In this document: piece after piece, positions 1 to 10,556 of the stretch | How the letters are laid out: every line of letters begins with the position of its first letter | How positions within the stretch are numbered: the first letter of the stretch is position 1 | From: Apoda limacodes | Lineage: Eukaryota; Arthropoda; Insecta; Lepidoptera; Limacodidae | Assembly: GCA_946406115.1 (NCBI GenBank) | Contig: OX291561.1 | Coordinates: 8,920,273 to 8,984,272 of the forward strand | Reading direction: 5' to 3' | DNA length: 64,000 nucleotides | The notes under the pieces: generated by a model | What the model was told of the DNA's origin: nothing | The model's database searches: none | The model's input: the letters and a program-made list of their open reading frames with translations, nothing else | Translations under genes and position numbers: made by a program

Positions 1-14
1 TAACTTAATTCCAG

Positions 15-325
15 GTCTTAATAGAAAACTTGAAACTCCACATAATAGAAGATCGCCCAACTCGATCTATATCCTCTCCCGCTCCCCAGCCTTTAGACGT
101 GGACTTGACCACCCTCAGACTAACGCGAGACTCAGCCGGTGTGGTCAGATTAGGTCCTCCAATTTCCAATCCATCCACCTTAGCTTCCCCAGCCACTCCC
201 CAACCCAATCCTCAGCTCGAGGAAGCTAAAGAGAAGATTGAAAGGTTGAATAAGGAGAATGAGGAATTGAAAAAGAGGCTGGCAACACTCGCGAGAATAG
301 CCGATGATAATAGAGATTTGAGGGC
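15..325 (+). CDS. Host gene A, exon with Pro/Ser linker and coiled coil (candidate BLTP3/UHRF1BP1-like)
   Basis: Internal exon starting after an acceptor AG at 13-14 and ending before the donor GTAAGT at 326. It is open in one frame for 103 codons plus 2 bases. It begins with a short segment containing IEDRP and SSPAPQPLDVDL, then a Ser/Pro-rich linker, then a charged heptad-like stretch (KEKIERLNKENEELKKRL) that reads as coiled coil. The frame runs without a stop into the exons at 739 and 2247. The DRP...SPAPQPL...L...RD..GV pattern resembles, from memory, the C-terminal part of chorein-type bridge-like lipid transfer proteins (UHRF1BP1/SHIP164). That assignment is an inference; the exon itself is well supported by splice phase. 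The 5' part of the gene lies outside the window. Confidence 0.7.
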
Positions 326-449
326 GTAAGTAATTTTCTTTTACTGCTCAGATATAACCAATTTTCTCCAAACTTTTTACTTCTCGTTCCGTTTTGAAAC
401 ATGGCCTCACAACAATTTTTAATTTATAAAGTAAAGTGATAGTCAAGGT

Positions 450-665
450 AATGTAACCACTAGTCCTATCCGCTGAACCGGAGTTGTGGGTTCGATTCCC
501 GCTCAGGGCAAAAATTTATGTAATGAACATTGTGTCTGTTTTCTATGTATAATATGTATGTTGTTACAAAAAAGTATATATATGTATTTGTATCCGTTAT
601 CTGGTATTCATATATTAAGCCTTGCTTATTTTGGCACTAGACGTCTCTGTGTCATTTTTTTTTAA
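450..665 (+). repeat. tRNA-derived SINE in intron of host gene A
   Basis: A B-box-like GGTTCGATTCCCG lies at about 490. It is followed by a body with GTATAATATGTATG and AGTATATATATGTATTTGTA and a T-rich end. The same body recurs on the minus strand at 49.03-49.25 kb, which identifies it as a dispersed family. The A-box half is poorly preserved. Confidence 0.6.
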
Positions 666-738
666 AATTTGCTCAGCTCTCTAATGGACTGTCTTTCAGT
701 TTGTTTATTTCCTTATGACATTAAAAATCGTTCCACAG

Positions 739-850
739 CAAAGTGGAAGAGGCATCAGTGCTGAGGCAGTGCGTTCACGCTGCACAACAAGAAGCAGCTA
801 ACTTGCTCGCTGATAAACAACAGCTTTTGGAAGCCATGCGTGTACTTCAG
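739..850 (+). CDS. Host gene A, coiled-coil exon
   Basis: Acceptor TTCCACAG ends at 738 and donor GTAACC starts at 851. One base completes the split alanine codon from the previous exon, followed by 37 in-frame codons. The product is rich in Ala, Gln, Glu and Leu (QQEAANLLADKQQLLEAM) and continues the coiled coil. The matching phase at both boundaries (phase 2 in, phase 0 out) is the main evidence that it is a real exon and not chance ORF space. Confidence 0.7.
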
Positions 851-2246
851 GTAACCCTATACTATAAGCAACCCAATAGTTTTGCTGTTAACATTTGAAA
901 CCAAAATGTTTTGTTAAAAATTTTTAAAACCGTACAGTATTTCTGTTACGAATTGAAATGGATATTCATTATCAAAAGATTGAAATCGTAAGACTGTATA
1001 TTAGATACTTAGCTTACAGATCCACCAATTTATCTAATATCTTATTTTTTTTAAACCATGTTTTTTGGCCTGCTACAACAACCTAAGAAAGGATGGTGGA
1101 AATACGTTGTAACTCGAGGTATAGTTGCAATGGAGGTTTTTTTTAATAATATACCATAACTACAAAGGGTAAAAATTTATAGAATACTATTACACTTTTT
1201 TTTATTTCATTAAGTATATGGTCTTTGTTGGCCTTTACTTACAATGTTTTTCAACGTTTTAATACTTTTTTTATCACATCTATTCAAAAAGAGCTGGTTG
1301 GTTCCTCTTAAACAGGGATTAATGTTGCACTTTAATCCTTAGGGACGCAAAGTGATTTAAATTTGTTATGTGGAAATTATTAGTAAATGTTTCAATCACG
1401 AGATCGATCAAGAACATTGTATGAATGTAACTGGCTGCCCGCGCGCGTACCAATAAAAAAAAAATGTCTTTGTAATTGTTTACTCAGATTTGTATTTATG
1501 ATGATACTTTAAAAAATAGTGCGTTTTCAAGTACTGATAGTGAAATAAATAAATGTACTATTCTTATTTATAAGTTATACTTAGCTCTTTCCTCATAGAG
1601 AGTGATAAAATGTATAGTGTTGCAACATAGCGTTCGAAAAATCATTACTTGTCCATGGCTTATCGCCACAACGCGATTTATATCATAGAATGTGGTTTAC
1701 CAGCATCCTTCATCCCTCACCTACCAATATGTACCGATAAGCTGTTGTAATAGATAATTGGTGTATAAGGAAACCTATATTGTAATAAGACAACTACAGT
1801 GAATGTACAGGTTAAAAGACAATATGTCTATCTTTTAAACTTTCTAGGACCCGCTTTACCTCAGTGTATTAATCGATCGCAAAATAATTTTACCTGCGCT
1901 CCGGATTCTACTCTAGAATCCTTCGCTCCACTTTGGATTCAAAATATCGCCCTCTTTTGGAATATTATGGTAACTCAACACTACAAAGTGAGTTACAATT
2001 CCTTGCAGGCGTCGATATGACAAAGTAACGTTTGCTTGTATAAACTGACGGGTCTAACACCAGTTCGTTCGGGTATTCTCGGGTTGTATGTATGCACTTG
2101 ACTATGTAGCAACACCATGGTGTTGAAAAATTAAGTTATCGAACGCAGCCCAGAAGTGTAGTTGGTTTTTTTTTGTCGAAACTAGTTTTACAGATAAGGT
2201 GGTATTCGTTTTTTTTAAGTTCATATTCAAATATTTTATATTTCAG
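851..2246 (+). other. Intron of host gene A
   Basis: AT-rich intron between the exons at 739-850 and 2247-2279. It contains a dispersed palindromic repeat near 1890-1950 (separate entry). I see no other gene in it. Confidence 0.5.
1885..1955. repeat. Dispersed repeat with short palindrome, copy 1
   Basis: Centred on GGATTCTACTCTAGAATCC, a near-perfect palindrome, followed by TTCGCT and GGATTCAAAAT. An inverted copy with the same order lies at 53.37-53.45 kb. The family is unidentified. Confidence 0.5.
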
Positions 2247-2279
2247 GAACAAGTATCAGGGTTTCGTGGAAAAAGATAA
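2247..2279 (+). CDS. Host gene A, last coding exon
   Basis: The acceptor ATTTCAG ends at 2246. Reading in phase 0 from the previous exon gives ten residues, EQVSGFRGKR, and then TAA at 2277-2279. This ends the coiled coil with a basic tail. It is short, so the support is the phase match, the good polypyrimidine/AG acceptor and the sensible continuation of the helix. Other frames from the same acceptor stay open longer (to about 2374) but do not match the phase of the upstream exon. Confidence 0.5.
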   Translation, partial: EQVSGFRGKR

Positions 2280-5200
2280 CGACCACGCACATCGCCGCAA
2301 TGTCTCGACTGTACGGCATGTTGTGGCGACCAAAAAAAATAAATGTTACCTTTTATATGGTTACCATACTCCCTAGTCAAGTGTGTATTTCGGCGACAGT
2401 GACGGTCGAAACGTTATTACCCGTCCAAATAGACGGGTTGCAGATTATTTGGTGTAGTTACTTAAAAAATATCTTCTTTATTTGCACGTCATTTTTAAAT
2501 AACTTAGGTCTATAAATAAAAAAAAATAGTTCAGTATCAATTACCGCACGAGAAAATTTCTCTTGTTTTTTTTTTAATTTTAAGAATTTATAAATGAAGA
2601 TTATTATTGCGTCCTTAACAAAATAACAATCTTTCATGGACAAATTGTTCCAATAGGTCTTAAGATATGGAGGAGCAAATAAAAGCTAACCTACATATAC
2701 GCACTCACACACAGACATTACTAAAAATAATGACAAACGATTTTCCAGGACTCAAAACGTAAAGAAAACGCAAATTTAGCGATTTCAATTTTCGGACCTA
2801 TTATAATAACTTTCCTCAAGAGAAGTTAATACCAAAAGAATCTATAAAATTTATACTAAAAATGGATTATAATGAAATGGATATAAATTAATATAAGGCG
2901 TTGTAGATAGTGCGCGTGGAGTCGCGGTTAAAAGTTGAATGTTGGTAGAACTAACTCGAGCGGCTGCTGTCGATCGGTTTTGCTTGGCGCATGTCGTCGC
3001 CAGTGATTTTCCTGCAAAACGAGATTTCTATTATTACTATAGCTGCTATTCACACTTGTCTAGGGTCTCAGCTCTATTAAAATTGTGGACGCTTTATCAT
3101 TATAAAAAGAACATGGAAAAATCTAGGATAAATTCCAAAGTGGATCTTAATAGACTGATTTCTAAAATGGCTGAAAAGTTGAAATGTTAAGTGATTTATA
3201 TATGCTTATAATGTTGTGAATATCCATAAGTGTTAAATTACTGAAATGTTTTGAGGTAGGCAATAAATATGTATAACAGTAAACCTACTGCGTTATCTCT
3301 ACAATAAGTAACTGTATTACAAGTTACTCTAAATTACTTAAACCGCGTCCCGCGCAACTTATGTACTGGCTACTGTTAATGACATTTTAACTTAAAATAT
3401 GTTTAGGGATTTCGAATGTTGATATGTTGTCTTGATATTATAGAAACGAAACCAAATAAGTTGTCAAAACGTGTACATAGACAATATATCACGTCAACCA
3501 GTGACATAATCATCTATGTCAACAGTAGTGGTTATAGTGGAACCAACTTTTCTAAGCTGGTGGTTAAACATCAGAACTACAGTTGCCATATTAAAATACT
3601 GTGAAATTACGCGTCAGACACCCGGTCAGAAAAGTTTGTTGCACTGTAGATTCTTCCGGATATGTATGCAGTATCGAGGAAAGCATCCTTTTCCTAACCG
3701 CACCGCCTCACCTCACTTTTGTCGGCTGTTTTTCGCAAAGATGACTTTCTTATAGTATTCTGAGTATTTAGGTATTAGGGAAGTTAAAAAAAATAGCAAG
3801 TCATGAGTTATAGTGTAACAAACTTTTTTGACCCGGTGGTCAAAATTCAAAACTTCAGTCTTCATATTGAAATGGTGTGTTCATACAACGACACTAACGA
3901 CCAAACACCCAAGGACAGAAGGTTAGAAAAGTTTGTTGCACTCTATCAGATCTTAAGCGTTAATTTTTTTTCGGGCGTTTTTTATGTCCACTTGGTGGTG
4001 TGTTCAGAAGCAACAACTGGGTTTGTGACAAAAGAAAATTTAGAAAAAAAAATTATTAACCTTGTTCTTCTCTAAAAGTGTGTGTGTGTTTTTCGCTCTT
4101 TGTTTGTGAATGCCGCCTTGTAAATAAATCTCTCCCATCTTTTATATGTATATTTATATTTGACAAAAATTGATAATGTTATTAGGTAGGTAGGATATAT
4201 TAATATTGTGAAATTGAAATAATAAATAACCATAATTCTTCTGTCTGTAGGTTTACTACTATTTTATTAGTTCTATTGGTAATAGGAATGTTTTGCAAAC
4301 TTAACTGGCATATCTACACTAATGTATTAAAGTTTGTAAGTTTGTAAAACGTAAAGTTTGTGGGTTTGTACGTAGAGGGTAATCTCTAAAACAAATTATC
4401 CTATTTCAAAATTATTTAACCAATATTTTGAATGGACCTTCATAGCCGCGTTTAAAAGCTCTCTCTACCGAGGTAGAGTTCTGCGCTGTCTCTTTCTGTA
4501 CTATAGACAAATGTGTTTGCTGTCCTGCTGTTAATGCTACCCGGGTTCACCAGAGTGGGGTTTATGAAGCTCAGGGTGGAAATGGGCTCTAGGTTAGAAA
4601 TCCCACATCGGGAACTATATTCGCCGTGTGATAAAGCAAGTTTAGTATATTTGGCAAAGGAAAGCTATTGGTGTAGGAAGCAACTAAAATGTCTATTTTG
4701 TATAACAAATATATACTACTCGCATATTATCTAAAGATAATTTGATCTGCCCTACCCTCACTGGTAGGGGGACTTATGTAGATTATTAACTTATTTGTTG
4801 TTAAAATATTTAAGAGTTGAAGATGCTCATTTAATCTATACAGCTATGTATATAAAATTTATAAAAATGGTGAGGTTTACAATGTCACGAGTTTTGAAAT
4901 TGGAGTGGCAGAAAACTCTTTTGGCGTCAGGATAGCCCGTTATAGGCTATATAACTTCACGCGACGACGTTAAAGAGCTGAGCAATAAATGAATTCAGTG
5001 AACAGCTAGTTTTATTATATTAGGAAGTATTAAATCATTGTTATGCTGAAGAATAATCATATTTAAGATATTCTAACTATAGTTAGAAAACTTTTTTAAT
5101 GCGGTAGATTAAAGAAGCTTTGAATCAAATTATGTAAGAAAATAATAACATGATCACAAAGTTATACAAAAATATGTGCTTATATATATTGTTTTTTTTT

Positions 5201-6139
5201 TTTTAGATTTAAAGTAGGAACAAAAAATTTAGTAATTTTGCTATGAAAATGAGTTATTTTTTGATAATTTTATTGATTTTGTTTGTATTATATCTGGAGG
5301 TTTTTTTTTTGTTTATTTTATAAAGTTGGCTAGTTAAATTATTGCGTAATTTAATAGAATAATATTCCTATCTTACTTCAATATTAAAATAATAATATCA
5401 TTCCATAAAAATTAGTAATTATAAATCAACATTGGAAAGTATTAAAAAATATTTCTTTTATTTTTGTGTACTTAAACCATAGAGTACTAGTTCTGTAATC
5501 TGTCCTATGGACTGCGCAATAAGCTAACGAAATTAGCTTCGTCTCTGTTACACTTTTGCCATTGTCTTTTTGACCATTTTTTTTTCACAGCTTACTAGGA
5601 AATGTGCTGTCCAGTTCTTTGTGTCTATAACTTAAATTGAATACAAAATATTTTTTCTTTTATGTAAAAAAAAAATAAAATAAACTACATTATGGTCAAA
5701 TGCCAGAACCTATCTTAGAGTACCGTACAAAAAGGTACCAAAGTGACCATACTTCATCTAAGCCGTCTGTATGCCTGTCATAGTGCTGTATTTAAATTTA
5801 TTACAGGCTAAAGGCACTACAGTTAAAGCGATTGTGATGTGTGTGCTCCGTTCTATGAGGATTTATTTTCAAACTTGAGCAAAAAAACTGTAAAGACAAA
5901 TATAAATTTTCGCTTCGATTACAAAATTGTAAAAGGAAAAACTACTGCAATGATTGCTTAGTAAATACTATTAACTCATTTATATAATGTGACCGAATCA
6001 ACAAATTTAGGATCTATATTTTTTTTTTATTACATATTTTCAGTGTTAGTCATTTTTGACAGACACGGTGACACGTTTTTTTTATATATGACACCTGCAC
6101 CGCTCTGTCCTACCAGAGTAAGTTATCAAATATATTGGT
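2280..6139. other. Gene-poor AT-rich stretch
   Basis: No ORF here looks coding. It holds a diverged direct duplication (3516-3970) and, near 4310-4440, a fragment resembling the dispersed family of 35.5 kb. The rest is homopolymer-rich non-coding DNA. The 83-codon ORF at 2939-3190 has no recognisable features. Confidence 0.5.
3516..3970. repeat. Diverged direct duplication of about 270 bp
   Basis: Two blocks, roughly 3516-3660 and 3795-3950, share in the same order a GTTATAGTG-(G/T)AAC-AA-CTTTT segment, a GGTGGT-AA segment, and AGAAAAGTTTGTTGCACT. The order and spacing suggest an old tandem or segmental duplication of a non-coding element. Confidence 0.5.
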
Positions 6140-6219
6140 CCTTTTGCGAAATGATCCAAATGCGAAGTGATCCAAATGAGAATGAGTCCAAAAGCGAAGT
6201 AGTCCATATGCGTATATTT
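6140..6219 (+). repeat. Degenerate 16-bp minisatellite, five units
   Basis: Five head-to-tail 16-base units start at 6140, 6156, 6172, 6188 and 6204. All are variants of CCAAATGCGAAGTGAT. The ORF track reads through them, but the flanking sequence gives no sign of coding use. Confidence 0.7.
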
Positions 6220-8411
6220 GGTCTTAATGCGTCGGAAGCTTTCAAGCCATAAAGAGTACTGAATGGAGTTCAGTCATTGTGAAAATTATACAGTGAGATT
6301 TAATTATAGATATTGTAAATCCAGTGTAATTTATAGTTCATAAATATTTTTGTGCCAATAAAGCGCAGACTGCTTGCATATACATATATGTAAATATTTT
6401 AAATTCAGAACAAAAAGTATTTTTCTTAATGTCTAGTATTTGTTAAGCCATTGTTTTTAGGAACAGTCGATGTTTTTGCAGCTTCGCCATTCTTAGGCGA
6501 GAATTGCTTGATCTTTGCCAGTAGTCAGCCCGAGCGGTGAGTGTTGGCTTATAACTGACGAAGGGGCGAAGACCTCAACTGTGCATAGGTGCACTTAAAA
6601 TGCTTGCTAAAGTTAATTGTTTTTTTTTGTAAATGTTTATTTAAAATGTATTAATCACTTGTTATATGTGCAATACATATATAAAATTGGTGTAATTATC
6701 ATTAGAATAATTTTTATATATTTGTCTCTTTATAAAAGTTAATGACGTTTGTGCCTATATTGATGTTTTAGCTGTTGTGTATTAATTGTGTATTTGGTCT
6801 TTGTAATAAACATTTCGTGAATGGCTATTGTATTCATTGAAAAAATATGATTGCTTCTTTTTTTATTTTTATTTCCTACTACAGTATTTACCTGAGGCTA
6901 AAGCCGCGCAGAAAACAGGCGTCGCCGGCTAAAGGAACTCAACGATGAATTGGGTTAAAATACCAGCGTGTCTTACGCTTAAGAAGATATCATAGGGACA
7001 TGAGCTAAAAACGCGTCTTTAGCAGGAAAGCGTATTAAGCGAGGATAGCGAAAATAAAACATTACTACTAGACTAGTGTACTTATTTAGTGTGTTTAATT
7101 ATCAAATTACGTTTCATCATAGTATTGTTATATATATTTATAATGAAATAACTTAAAGTAATCATATTTCCAAATAGATTTTGATTCAAACTGGTAACTG
7201 AAGCTCAACACTAACTGTTTAATTTTTTTGTTTGTGATTTTTCATCAAAAACATGCAATACATTCTTTACCTGAAGTGACAATGCTTTTCGCTTGCATTA
7301 AGTCGGTAACCGCTACAGCTGCCACATGAGATTATGAACGTGTACAAATAGCTTATTAAATAAAGAATAAAAAATTTAGAACATTACATAAAATAAAATC
7401 AATTTAAATAATACATACATAAACATGCAGTAATTTAGTAGGTACTTTCTTTTCGATATCGGCACCGCCAAATGTCTGTTGCAGCAATGCCTAAGGAAAG
7501 GACAGTCTAATCATTCAGCGATCATATTCAGGACAGAATTGGAGCTGCTACGAACTCTGCGTAGGAAGGACGCGCATCGCTTTCGCATAGTCATATGGAA
7601 GCAATCGATGCGTGCATCTGCAAACATGCCAGAGGCGCTGCAGAATCGTGGCAGCCCCAACACAATCCTAAATGCATTGTTATACAGGACACGGAGGTCG
7701 CTGTACCGTTGACCACAGCTATAAATTAAAACACAAAACTATAAATTAAAATACACCTTTAACCTAATTTAATACTATGACGAACCTCAGTTGTTGCACG
7801 TCTTGTCAATGGTATTGTAACAAAAATGCCATTTGGTGATCATAACGGAACGACCGTTCAGGTGGTTCGCCTCCGGTAAAGGACCGGATGATGTAGGAAA
7901 CGATGGAAGTTTCTAGGCATCCACTACTAGGTCCATTACTGTCGATTTTATTTTAAATAAAGAGATCAAAGAATCTCTGTTAGTTTTGACAACTCAATGT
8001 CAAAACATTCTGCTTCAGGTACTGCTTGGCGTGGATTATTAAAAATCTGCTCGTAGATATTTTCAAATTAGTTTGAATTTAATATCATTTTTTTAATCTG
8101 CAACACAGTTGTTTCAAGTGCGTTGTGTTGACTGCTTTAACGCGTATAATGTCATAATCCTGCCAAGTTAAATTGTCATAAATTCTGTATAACACAGTAC
8201 AAATCTTGGTTCATTCTCTTTGGTAGGATTACCGCATTATGTACATTATGTTGGTCAACAAATCGCCACTTTACTTAACATCCTTTCAGTAATAAAACCG
8301 TGCGAAACAATTTTTTTAATTATTTTTATTTTGTTCTGTGTAATAGTGTATTATTGGTAAGTCACTAATCATTATATTTTCTTGTCACGCAGCACGGTTT
8401 TTTAGTAACTA
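6220..8411. other. Non-coding AT-rich stretch
   Basis: Short ORFs only. A more GC-balanced segment at 7470-7720 and another at 7800-8000 look like old repeat fragments, but I cannot assign them. No gene seen. Confidence 0.4.
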
Positions 8412-8791
8412 CTACTCGTTACCTTTCAGCTCTGTACCGTAACTGAGGTCTGGGAGAATGCTTCTCTTCGCAACTACTGCGAGGGTCGGTGTGCGTGTCA
8501 GCCTTCTAGCGATGTCAGCACTGAGGGAGGCCTGGAGTGCTCTATACTCCAAATCCTCGGCTTGCCTGGAGTGCTCTATGCTCCTAATCCTCATCCTGTA
8601 CGGTAGCAGTGCTTCAGCCTGAGCACCGCTGATCACCGTAGCTACTTCTGCCACGTACTGCTTAGCATCGTGACAGTCACGTGCGAGTAGTATAATATTG
8701 GGCACTCTAGACCACCTCCGTGTCATCAGGCTCACTCCGTTCGCCTGCACTCCGGTGGCTTAGCGTGCCCAATATTATGTTTTTGAGATCA
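8412..8791 (-). repeat. Repeat fragment carrying a 112-bp foldback module shared with 26.5 kb
   Basis: Bases 8680-8791 match, on the opposite strand, bases 26506-26612 almost exactly. The module has 14-base inverted ends (variants of ATAATATTGGGCAC and its complement), an inner imperfect stem (CTA..CCACC / GGTGG..TAG) and a central hairpin CAGGC-11-GCCTG. On the minus strand a 112-codon frame (8412-8750) runs through the module into more GC-rich sequence. It has no domain I recognise and no good ATG, so it is more likely a fragment of a mobile-element ORF than a gene. Confidence 0.6.
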
Positions 8792-8826
8792 GTCATCGTT
8801 CGCCTTTTGAAACACGTTGTCCTTAA

Positions 8827-10556
8827 CACGATTACAGAGAGCCCGTGGTAAGATCACTCTGTGAACCGTGTATATCCTAAACCTTTCAGTTGGAAGACCC
8901 GTGGTAAGTTCTTCCTGGGGTGCCCGTGGTAAGATCAACCCCACCGAAAGGAATTCCTAACACGTTCAACTTGGAGCCCATGGTAAGATCACCTTATTGA
9001 ACGCGATACCTAAAACACGATTACAGAGAGCCCGTGGTAAGATCACTCTGTGAACCGTGTATATCCTAAACCTTTCAGTTGGAAGACCCGTGGTAAGTTC
9101 TTCCTGGGGTGCCCGTGGTAAGATCAACCCCACCGAAAGGAATTCCTAACGCGTTCAACTTGGAGCCCATGGTAAGATCACCTTATTGAACGCGATACCT
9201 AAAACACGATTACAGAGAGCCCGTGGTAAGATCACTCTGTGAACCGTGTATATCCTTAACCTTTCAGTTGGAAGACCCGTGGTAAGTTCTTCCTGGGGTG
9301 CCCGTGGTAAGATCAACCCCACCGAAAGGAATTCCTAACACGTTCCACTTGGAGCCTATGGTAAGATCACCTTATTGAACGCGACACCTAAAACACGATT
9401 ACAGAGAGCCCGTGGTAAGATCACTCTGTGAACCGTGTATATCCTAAACCTTTCAGTTGGAAGACCCGTGGTAAGTTCTTCCTGGGGTGCCCGTGGTAAG
9501 ATCAACCCCACCGAAAGGAATTCCTAACACGTTCGACTTGGAGCCCATGGTAAGATCACCTTATTGAACGCGATACCTAAAACACGATTACAGAGAGCCC
9601 GTGGTAAGATCACTCTGTGAACCGTGTATATCCTAAACCTTTCAGTTGGAAGACCCGTGGTAAGTTCTTCCTGGGGTGCCCGTGGTAAGATCAACCCCAC
9701 CGAAAGGAATTCCTAACACGTTCAACTTGGAGCCCATGGTAAGATCACCTTATTGAACGCGACACCTAAAACACGATTACAGAGAGCCCGTGGTAAGATC
9801 ACTCTGTGAACCGTGTATGTCCTAAACCTTTCAGTTGGAAGACCCGTGGTAAGTTCTTCCTGGGGTGCCCGTGGTAAGATCAACCCCACCGAAAGGAATT
9901 CCTAACACGTTCAACTTGGAGCCCATGGTAAGATCACCTTATTGAACGCGATACCTAAAACACGATTACAGAGAGCCCGTGGTAAGATCACTCTGTGAAC
10001 CGTGTATATCCTAAACCTTTCAGTTGGAAGACCCGTGGTAAGTTCTTCCTGGGGTGCCCGTGGTAAGATCAACCCCACCGAAAGGAATTCCTAACACGTT
10101 CAACTTGGAGCCCATGGTAAGATCACCTTATTGAACGTGATACCTAAACACGATTACAGAGAGCCCGTGGTAAGATCACTCTGTAAACCGTGTATATTCT
10201 AAACCTTTCAGTTGGAAGACCCGTGGTAAGTTCTTCCTGGGGTGCCCGTGGTAAGATCAACCCCACCGAAAGGAATTCCTAACACGTTCAACTTGGAGCC
10301 CATGGTAAGATCACCTTATTGAACGCGACACCTAAAACACGATTACAGAGAGCCCGTGGTAAGATCACTCTGTGAACCGTGTATATCCTAAACCTTTCAG
10401 TTGGAAGACCCGTGGTAAGTTCTTCCTGGGGAGCCCGTGGTAAGATCAACCCCGCTGAAAGGAATTCCTAACACAATCGCAATTGGTTGACAGACCCATG
10501 GTAAGATTCCGCCCGGGGAGCCCGTGGTAAGATCACCCCACGCCAACCGCGATTGT
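8827..10556 (+). repeat. Tandem satellite, about nine 189-bp units with conserved hairpin loops
   Basis: Units start at 8827, 9016, 9205, 9394, 9583, 9772, 9961, 10149 and 10338. The period is 189 bp (188 once) and the copies are nearly identical. Each unit contains four copies of CCCRTGGTAAG(A/T)TC, each between complementary arms. In unit 1 the arms are ACAGAG/CTCTGT (8834/8857), GGAAG/CTTCC (8892/8911), GGGGT/ACCCC (8917/8938) and CGTTCAA/TTGAACG (8963/8997). The second and third hairpins are enclosed by CCTTTC/GAAAGG (8882/8946), giving a three-way junction. The last, diverged partial unit keeps the same plan with different arms (CAATCGC 10474 / GCGATTG 10549). No coding frame is evident. 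Confidence 0.9.

Noticed and set aside
490..510. tRNA gene at the B-box-like site
   Set aside because: No acceptor stem or A-box arrangement; shared body with 49 kb shows it is a SINE.
2939..3190. 83-codon plus-strand ORF
   Set aside because: Poly-Tyr/Ser low-complexity, no domain, no splice or conservation signal; likely chance.
7479..7712. 77-codon ORF in GC-balanced sequence
   Set aside because: No motif; probably an old repeat fragment.
8827..10556. CRISPR-like array
   Set aside because: No spacers; the whole 189-bp unit repeats, in a eukaryotic genome.
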